Assembly (NCBI GenBank): GCA_903813345.2
Contig: CAIIXF020000580.1
Span: 1 to 62,000 of the forward strand
Reading direction: 5' to 3'
DNA length: 62,000 nucleotides
From: Owenia fusiformis
Lineage: Eukaryota > Annelida > Polychaeta > Sabellida > Oweniidae
A program made the position numbers and the translations under genes. Shown here in pieces: positions 49,906-59,100 of the stretch (positions within the stretch are counted from its first letter, which is position 1; every line of letters begins with the position of its first letter). A model generated the notes under the pieces. The model searched no databases, was not told where the DNA came from, and saw only the letters and a list, made by a program, of their open reading frames with translations.

Positions 49906-52348
49906 TTTTTCAATATATCACTAATCTAGCTTATTTCCTAATTAAACAGTCTTCACCACAAACCACATAACATAATATCACATATATTATAGGATTAAAT
50001 TGGAGCCAGCAGCCCGCGTTTATTGGAAAAGCGTTAAGTACATCTGGTACAAAGAATGAGTGAAAAAATGAAAAAATGAAGCCAGTTCGCGATGCATCCA
50101 GGTACCTATGACGGCCACGATGCCAATGTCATAACGGCCACGATGCCGATAGCATTAATGCCAGAAACCCCTTAGGTTCAAATATACCCAACATCCGTCC
50201 TCGGCTCCCAACCTCGCTGCTGATTTACGATGTTAACTGCCTTCAAGACATCAATAAGGCACCCTATACCTAATTAAAACATCTAAATCCAACAACCCAT
50301 ATCCAATGATCAACTGTCATTAAAGCCATTGTGGCTACACGTTTGTTAACACGTCAAAGATCTCAAATAAATTCACAAATTTCGGAATAAACCAAATTCT
50401 AAAATGTGACTGTATCTGTCAACTTGCACTATAAAAAACTTGTATAATGACCATACACGTATATAGTGCCTTCAGGCACTATGCAAAATCTGTGAGTAAT
50501 ATACCTCACTATCTAATACAGTAATCACAAACTGTCATTAATTCATATTAACAATAATCTAAATAACTGTCTACAGACTTGCACTGTAACCATATCATTG
50601 CCTCTTGGCAAAAAACGTAACTTAGAAAGTTAATGAAACTTACTTCTTTAACAGACTGTCGTAATATGCGACATTGTTGGTCACAATAGACAAAAATTCG
50701 GTGATTATCACAAGAATACACGAACGAACGTATACAAAAATCCTACGATCTTCTAAACTATTGTGATGAAAAATATAAAATCTGGAAAGCACCATGCTTT
50801 GCAAACCCTTATACCAACTGGTCTCGTATTGCAACAAAAGCAAAAGTACAACTCTTGGAAACGTTGTAAAATCTAAATACTATAAGAACTGTTTAATATA
50901 AAATGCAATTAGCTGACAAGCACTTCTCTTAATGCGTTTGTCACATTAATATAACACAACTACTGTAAAATGTTGTTGATGAACACAACTATCATCTTAA
51001 AATACCAAGACTTGATGCCCTTCTGGGAATAGATATTACATATCTAAAAATATAAAGGATTTTCGAATATAATCAATATCTTAAAAAGCAAAACGTTGTG
51101 CCTTCCTCGAAACAATATGACGGAAACGCACTTAAATACATGTTTATTCGCTAAGATACAATGCGCTGTCAGTAAAAATTAAACCATGCCTTGAGATTCA
51201 GATTTATATGCAAATTACATAATTGCTTCTAAGAAACCTAATATCTAATTGTTTTAATTAACATCCTGACCTATATTATGCATTGCATTGTAATAATTGC
51301 AGAAAAATATACTTCCCAAGATAGTGATAAATGGGAACAGGTTACCTCAACGTCAGAACACATATACTTAATTCAAAAACGTTGATTTGGTCAAAAGCAC
51401 TTACAAGAAAGTGTTCACTAACTTCAATATGAAAAACGTTAGTTTATCGACCTGACACCGTTAAAACCCAGATCAAAATCTTTGTGACTTCGAAAGGGAA
51501 AAAGGTATGCCTCCTCGAACAATAAAACTAAATTTTCGAATCCGTTGTATGACAACTTACAACATAAACTAAAACTGTGTATAAACGCTTAGGTTGCTGC
51601 TCGCAGAATAACACGATCCCATCGTGCATCTACTCACATAACCTACTCATGATCACATCATGTTATCCAATCAGTTGAAATCGCGTTCGATTTCACTAAC
51701 GTTACGATGTTATATCAACCGGAAATAAAATAATTCAACTCTAATTTCAAACGTGTTGAATTTTAATTCTTTCCTTGAAAAAACATGAGTTTTGATGTAC
51801 GTATATCAAACATGGGCCACTGCACTATATTGAACCAGGGTGCCGGTGTTACATAATGTGATTTTATGGGCCATCATACAACCACCTCTTGCCCACTTTA
51901 TTCATGTTTTGGATTACAGTTTATACACAATGCATAAACAGCATGAAACAATCATTTCTACTTGTGGATTAGATTTGTATACATCTCTTTGTGAACTGAG
52001 TGTTATGTTCAATATGTGAAAATATCATGGACTTAAATTGTACTTATATTTATAACCTGACCACATTTGCATATGTTCAACAACTGACTGAGTGATCGAG
52101 TTCATCAAACAATGTTCGTAATAGAGGTCATGAACTTTGCTTTATTCATAATCCTATTTCTGCAACTGACTCATATTATGCATCTTATTATATAATATTA
52201 TATGATTTATTTTGATTAGCAGTGTCTCATAAGCCATTGGTGGCTCAAGGCTTTTTGGATGATTGTACAGATGTATATGTATGAAATTAAGCATGCGACA
52301 CTTAAATAAAAAACAATACAATATTAAGCTTATAAACTTGCTGATCAT
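49906..52348. other. No gene recognised
   Basis: One short direct repeat, ACGGCCACGATGCC (50113 and 50136). Otherwise AT-rich without conserved open frames. Confidence 0.3.
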
Positions 52349-52628
52349 TAGTTCAACAAGTTAAACCCAATACCACGGCTTTCATTTTTTAATCTGAATG
52401 TTCGTGTTGCCGTGGTTGGGTTTAACTTCCGTGCTATGCTTTCGTTTGTTGCAAATTCTCACCATCAGTTATTAATTAAACGCGCATCGAATTTTATGCG
52501 GAACCATAGGCCACCATTAAAATTTTTTGCATCGAGGGCTGAATAGGCACGGAAGTTAAACCTAGGGCGGGCCACAAGATATGTCAGATAAGAAATAAGG
52601 CCCAGACTAGGTTTAACTTGTTGAACTA
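52349..52628. mobile_element. 280 bp MITE with 9 bp target duplication (copy 2)
   Basis: Same TIRs as 8896-9003 (TAGTTCAACAAGTTAAACC, inverted at the right). Flanked by GCTGATCAT at 52340-52348 and 52629-52637. Compared with copy 1 it has an extra ~170 bp interior bounded by ACTTCCGTGC and GCACGGAAGT, itself an inverted pair. Confidence 0.9.
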
Positions 52629-52637
52629 GCTGATCAT

Positions 52638-53484
52638 ATGATTTTAATATTTTAATACTACATGATACTCATATCAAAATACCAATGTATTTGTGAACAA
52701 CTCTTACGTTTGATATTGTACGAATTTTCTGATTTGCTGTAGTAGTCGTAAATGCAACATATAACAATGTTATGTTACTTTGTGTCATATGAAAAATAAA
52801 TTCGTACAAAGATGAGTTTTATTTCGTTTGTTATTCAATGTAGAATACACGTTGTACATTATTTCTTGTATAGGATATTGACAATAATCAGACTATCGTA
52901 TTACAATACAGAAGAATAAAAGAGATAATGATATATGCATTCTAATTTGAGATTGACATGCGTAAAGGTATCAATATTTTATCTAGTATTTCATTTTATC
53001 CCTCCCATCCCATCCCACCCGCTCATCAGCAATCCCCAGAAAATTCGTTCGGTGCTTTTAAATGTTAATAGTTCGGTTGAGTTTTAAAAATAAATCTTAA
53101 GCACTTTAAATCTAGATAAAATATTCATGATTTGATTGTGATTATCATTTCTAATTATTACATGACGGTTCCATTACATTCAATGCGTATCTAATCCTCA
53201 TAGTTTATACTCGATTTTCGACAGGTAAAGGTAATATATCAACCCTCGGTCCCTACTATTTCTCGTGTAGATATATTGCATAACTTTCTCAGATATATCC
53301 TGTATATTAAATACATTAAATAACATTATATATGTTAGTCTCAGCCTAGACAGTATATATATCAATTTTATTGGATAATGCCATGGGCTTTCCCACGATA
53401 ATGCGTAAATTCGAATGAACTTGAAATGAAATTCAACATCCAAAATGTGTTAATTTGATCATCCACCGTGTAACTAAAAGCATA
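52638..53484. other. No feature seen
   Basis: AT-rich; random open frames only. Confidence 0.3.
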
Positions 53485-53764
53485 TATATTAAAAATGCAC
53501 TTTAAAATTTTTCAGAATTTGCCTTAATTTATCAATGTAATGAAAGTATAAGATTAACTCTCAAATAGCGTTCTATTTTAACCTTTTTATTGAAATCAAT
53601 ACAGGACTCGCTCTCTAAATATCCAATAAAAAATCAACCCTTGGATGTGATTTCGTTGGAAAAAAAATATGTCAAGTCCAGAATCAAATGATTTGTCCAG
53701 AACCTCTTAGGATCCTGTTATGTTCATTAAAGCTTAGAAATAAAGAATATATGAAAAAGTAGCT

Positions 53765-54375
53765 GCGAAATTGACAAGTGTATATTTAAGAAAAGGGTGT
53801 TACGCGGTATAGGGCATACATTCATGGTTGCGCGGTATTTGTGATACAGGTGAATATGCCATACTCACCTGCGGTATATGGCATATTCCGCAAGTGAGTT
53901 TGCAATATTCCCTAGTGAATATGCGATACATTGATTTCAGTGAATACCCGATACTCACCTGCGGAATATGTCATACTCACTTGTGGAATATGGCATATAC
54001 CGCAGGTGAATATGACATATACCGCAGGTGAAAACGTGATACAGAAAGCGTTGGTTTGATTGGTTGCGAGAATCGACTCTAAATGTAAAACTATACGCTG
54101 GATTACCAATATATTTAGTGCGTCGAGTACTAATATATGAATCCTGGATTGATTGAGTAAGTTTATTACGCGAGATTGATGACTGATACTTCTGCTAAGT
54201 TAATATATTCGATACACAGTACTGTTGATTCAATAATCATTATAATAATCTATAACGTTTTACTTGTTCGTTCAATCGATGCAATTGACAATTGCGTACT
54301 TCCGCATCACGTTATCATTGGTTAGTGTGTATGCCATATACCGCAGGTATATATTTTTGTATCATGTTTACCGCA
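53765..54375. repeat. CACCTGCGG-WATATG hairpin repeats
   Basis: CTCACCTGCGGTATATGGCAT is immediately followed by ATTCCGCAAGTGAG, a near-perfect palindrome (53865-53900). Further copies in both orientations follow (ACTCACCTGCGGAATATGTCAT, GGCATATACCGCAGGTGAATATG twice), with outliers at 53800 and 54325-54370. Confidence 0.8.
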
Positions 54376-54378
54376 TAA

Positions 54379-55208
54379 CAAAGGGGGTCATATCAAACAT
54401 TGACTAGTTTAATACATTAACTTTTTTGTTTGCACCTATAAACTTTACATCAGAGAGATAAGTGACTGAACTATGCTCAGTAAAGTTTTGGTGCATTTTA
54501 GAGGAAAAATAAAGGTTTTGTGTTCAATTAACAAATGTTCCAATTTTTTTTGGACCACCCTGTAGATACTAGTACTCATTAAAGAATGAACACAAGGAGC
54601 ACATGTGTCTCAAACTCACAACCTCATGGTTTATAATTAAACTCAATCGATATTCAATACTCATAATACATCAGCATTCCTTGTAGATACTAGATATGGT
54701 ACTCATAAAAGAATGAACATACGGAGCACACGTGTCTCAAACTCGCAACCTCGTGGTTTAGGGTACCCATTCACCTAAGACCTCTTGGCCAACTGAATAA
54801 CCAAAAAAGTTTGTTTCCTTCGCTGATCTAGAGGCTGCGGATTCAGTCTTAAATGATGCAGGATAGATGAAATCTGTTGTGCGTAACATGCTAAAATCAG
54901 TTTTTGGCAAATATCTTGAGAACCATTGACTTTTTTAAATACATATGTATTATTGACCCCCTATAATGTGGCCATTCCGGACATTTTGAGTGGTCACACA
55001 ACCTTCTTTGTCCAACGGTTCCGGAGATGCAAAAATGGGGGGGGGAGTATTCGCGTAAAAAAGGGCGTGGCCATTTGACCTATTTCGCCTTCTGTGGCAA
55101 ATATGTTACCAAGCCAAAATTGATCAATGACCTTCACATAGATGATTTCTGAAGAGAAAATCTCTGGACATAGAAGTGCATACTCAACCAGCATGAGCTA
55201 CTAGAGTA
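54379..55208 (-). repeat. Right outer arm of the palindrome
   Basis: Inverted copy of 43502-44343; small indels and about 5-8% mismatches by eye. Confidence 0.75.
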
Positions 55209-55826
55209 ATAGAATGTTTCCATAACTTATATATGAATATACTAAAGAATAATGGGTAGCCAACACGGCATCCAGTGTTAATTTGTGTCTAGTTTTATAT
55301 ATTAATCAAATTAAATTTAAATTTTTGGTTCAAAGTGCATTTATATAAGCAGCTCATATTAACTTGGAGTCAATAATCACTCTTAGAAAATTAATAGTAT
55401 TTACCCTTTCTATTGATTGATTATTTTACTTCAAAGTTGTCAATTTTGTTGATTCTTTTTATGTCAAAAATAATTTTATTTTAAATTTTAAATAATTATA
55501 TTTTTCCTACATTGAGTATTAATCTATTAGTTATCATAAAATCAGGAACCTTCTTCAATTCCTGGTAAATATACCATCCTGGTATATACAGTATATGGTA
55601 CATATTCCAGTAATATCTCGAATATTACTAGCAATTTTATCAATCAACATTGATAAACAATTAAATATTCCAACAAAAATTGTATACGTTGTACTGCGAT
55701 TTTCTGTCAGTTGTTGAAGGATTTGAACAAGAATCTAGTTACAACGAAATTTAATCATCTTAAGCTTAAGACCATCGATTAAGCTAATAAATAAACAACA
55801 TACAACTTAGAATCAGTCAATTTTTT
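55209..55826. other. 3' flank of the chimeric gene
   Basis: AT-rich spacer between the palindromic element and the poly(A) signal. No exon recognised. Confidence 0.3.
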
Positions 55827-55832
55827 TTTATT
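55827..55832 (-). terminator. Poly(A) signal AATAAA of the chimeric gene
   Basis: TTTATT on the plus strand reads AATAAA on the minus strand, about 40 bases after the stop codon. This supports 55871 as the true end of the gene. Confidence 0.6.
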
Positions 55833-55870
55833 TGACATGTTTTGATTCCAACTAAAAGAATTTGTCCTAT

Positions 55871-56145
55871 TTAATAATTTATGTTAACACTTCCCTCACC
55901 ACAGACCTTATGTCCAATATTTATAATTGTTTCTCTGAGTTTGGTGAAGTCTGTGTTTAATATGTTGATCAACAGGTTTGGATCCTCATCAGCTCCAGAA
56001 ATAGCCATCCATTCATCTTGTCCAATGACTTTTTCTACACATTTAGATTTATCCGGAGGACAACCATGAGGTAGACCGACCACCACAATTTCTGCACCGG
56101 TGGCTCTTAGAGAATCTGCATAGTTAGATGTGTCAGTTTTCTTGC
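55871..56145 (-). CDS. Exon F: vWA domain C-terminal part and stop
   Basis: Acceptor CCATTTCAG. 275 bp including the TAA stop at 55871-55873. It continues the vWA fold: strand AEIVVVGLPHG, two Cys around PPDKSKC, then a helix-rich end resembling the last vWA helix, and one more Cys near the C-terminus. The junction with exon E makes a Ser codon (A|GC). Reading upstream of the acceptor in the same frame gives residues that do not fit, so I chose the CAG at 56148-56146 as the exon start. Confidence 0.82.
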
Positions 56146-59100
56146 CTGAAATGGCATTGCAAGTTTCGACAAATAGAGAAGGCATATGTGTTTTTAAACC
56201 TAGTACTTTATATACAACCTTCTGACCATTAAATTCAACTCAACCTATTAGCTTATGTCTCAGTCAACCTTCGGTTTTTGTACCATTCATTGTATTGTCT
56301 GCGTAAAATACAAACAAAGTATTCCATCATTTTCCTCATTGGAATTTCCCTTGAACCATTCGTCTGATATGTTTTCGTATTATTGATGGGATGCATATGG
56401 CTTTGAGATTTACACTGGACGATATCAACACACTATATAAAGACGCTCATTGAATTCACCTTTCTATTAATAAGAAGAACACGTCTTCTTATATTTTGGT
56501 CACGTGTATGGTATAGACCAATAAGAGAGTTGGAAATATGACAGTGATATATTTTTGGGTATATCGCATATATGGCAATGAAATGTAGAATATAATATGC
56601 CAAATGCGTGTGAATGTTCTTCAAGTAAGTCTTTACAGTACATAATGCATGTAGGAAATAATAATTTAATAAATGTAAAATTGCTTTAAAACTCTTTAAC
56701 GAATAGATCAATATTTTGACATTTTCTCTCAGACAGGAACATATTTGCAATAAAGACCATTTTTCTCTATTCGGGAATTAATCGGCAAGAATCCACTTAA
56801 GATAAATCTATCAAATTGACATCTTATACTGATCATTTTGTTTACATAATTCTACACAAAAAGTACAATTGTTAAGACAGCATTACACTTTTTACGACGG
56901 TCAAAAAGTACAAATAAATGAGCATGAGTGAATGTTACAGTCTTATATGATCAAGAAAACAATTTTGAAAGATTGTAAAGAAGAATTAGTACATTTATAT
57001 TGATCAAATCGGGTATGTTGCGACATTGTGTAAAACGCATACTTACTACTAGGTTTAGTTACTCCATCTGACAACAGAATAACCTTATTGATAGCTTCAG
57101 GACGATCTCCTTTCTCCGGAGTAAAGTACTCGTTCTCCATTCTCTCCAAAGCTGCAAATGTATGGGTGCTACATCCAACTCCAGTAAGATTCATTGACTC
57201 AATACGCTTTATAACATTATCAGGGTTGTCTGATAGATATACAACATGTTGGGTGCCTTCATTAAAGGTTAGTGCACCCAGTTGTACACCATCATCCTCA
57301 ATGCTGGGACTTAAGAAGAAGGCTCGAGCTATTTCTGTCATGAAAGTTCGAATCCTATCTTTGTCAAGACTGGATATGGAGCAGGATGTATCCACGGCAA
57401 ATACAATATCAATAGCATCCAAGCAATCAATAGTAATTACTGAAAACAAAACAAGACATATGACGTGAACGAGATCACACCATCGAAAAACCTTTGAAAT
57501 GACCGCAAAAAAGATGGGCACCCAAAAGTTAATCAGCTCTAGAATTTTATATCCTCTATCATGTGTCTGAATTTGGAGAAAATCAGATCAGCGGTTTTCC
57601 TGAAATCGGGCTGGCAAGATTTATCGAAAAACCTTCAAAATGGCCACTTGAAAACAATATGGCCTCCCAAAAGTTAATCAGCTCTAGAACTTGATATCCT
57701 CTATCATCACTCTACTATACCTAACCCCTAGAAATGCATAGAGGTACTCTGTTTGTCTGATTGTATTGTTTCGTATATTTTTGAAAGTACCTTATTAACA
57801 TCTAAAAGTCATCCGATTAATAAGGAACAAACAAAGATAATCATTACTAAAAAGTCAAATGGGTTGGTCATAAACCCCAAATGCAAGGTATTGTAGAGTG
57901 ATAATGTGGGCGAGTGAAAAATATATAATGAGTGGTTTTCCTGAAATCGCGATAAGATTTATAGAAAATCCTTCAAAATGGCCGCCAGAAAACTTGATTG
58001 AAGCCCGATCACGATAACGTTCACAGTCGAAATGTTGAGACATGCGCAGACCTCTATTTAGCGATATTTTCATTTCAAATATGGCGGCCAATCCGATGTC
58101 TGGCGACCCTTACAAAGAATCTAGGCAGTGGGCATTTTTACTTCCTGTGAAATAACAAGTGGCATTTAGTAGTTGTTTTGTGTTTTATTATCATTCTGCA
58201 TCGTAATTCTATGTGATGTGGTGTTGAAATATCAGCAGAAATACATATCCATACGATAATCGAGTGAATCAGATAACAGATTTTTCGAAAACCCGTCTCG
58301 TGCTAAGCGTGTAAAAACTTGTATTAACATGCTCAAAAGTGTCAATGTGCACATCAATGTCAAGCTAAATCAATATTGTGTCGAAAACAGGTACCCGATC
58401 TACTCAAAACAGCTTGTCATTCACGTATACACACTTCGCAAACACGGCGAAATGATCCGAATCTTGGAATTTCGTTGGAGAGCTAGTAATGTTTGCTCCG
58501 GTCTTCGTCATAAGTGTTTATCAGACTTCACGCATGCTCAGGAGAAAAACCATCAACCAATAACGTTTATAAATCAATTTTGCGCATGCGCCTTACAACG
58601 GTAAAGAAATTTGTATTTATAAACGAACCAATTTGAGATAACCCGGTATCAGTCGGAGAAATCTGACGATCTACGAAACTCACTTCAAAAAATCAAATGC
58701 GGACTGACGGCGTATTCTACTATGTTCGGATCTAAGATTTTCAGTATAGATAAAGTATTTTATGATCTTTCGAATGAGGTAAGTCTCTAGTTCGAAAGAC
58801 AATCGTATCAACTTGAACAAAAGTTGAGTTTTGACGAAAAATTTTAACATGCGCAGAAGTCCCATTTTCGTTATACCATATTGACTGTTCACGACCACGA
58901 ACACTATCACGCCGTCATCATGACAATTTTATCCCATCGATGGTGTGATAAAAACAAGGTAACTCTAGAGTTGAGTACCATCAGTGAAACACGCGAATTT
59001 TGATATGATAAGATCGGCTTACGTGGTTCACAAGTTCCTGTTTCTTCAATACAGCCCAAGCCTCTACAACAATCGCCATTGGACGAACATCTCTGATTTC

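Larger units (their letters stand above)
43502..55208. mobile_element. 11.7 kb palindromic element
   Basis: Outer arms 43502-44343 and 54379-55208 are complementary at over 90%; inner arms 44995-45245 and 53485-53735 likewise. Between them the two sides differ (44344-44994 against 53736-54378), as if one side received different insertions. Termini are TACTCTAGTAGC; ATA flanks both sides, a possible 3 bp duplication, or TA if the first two bases are counted as target. Both arms carry CAGGGTGGTCCAAAAAAAATTGGAAC-like text, similar to mariner ends. No transposase recognised. Confidence 0.75.

Noticed and set aside
57088-57468. 126-codon open frame on the plus strand
   Set aside because: Antisense shadow of the vWA exon, whose metal-site motifs and splice sites are clear on the minus strand.
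58680-58910. 76-codon minus-strand frame in the D-E intron
   Set aside because: No acceptor or donor in fitting phase, and the joined frame is already continuous without it.
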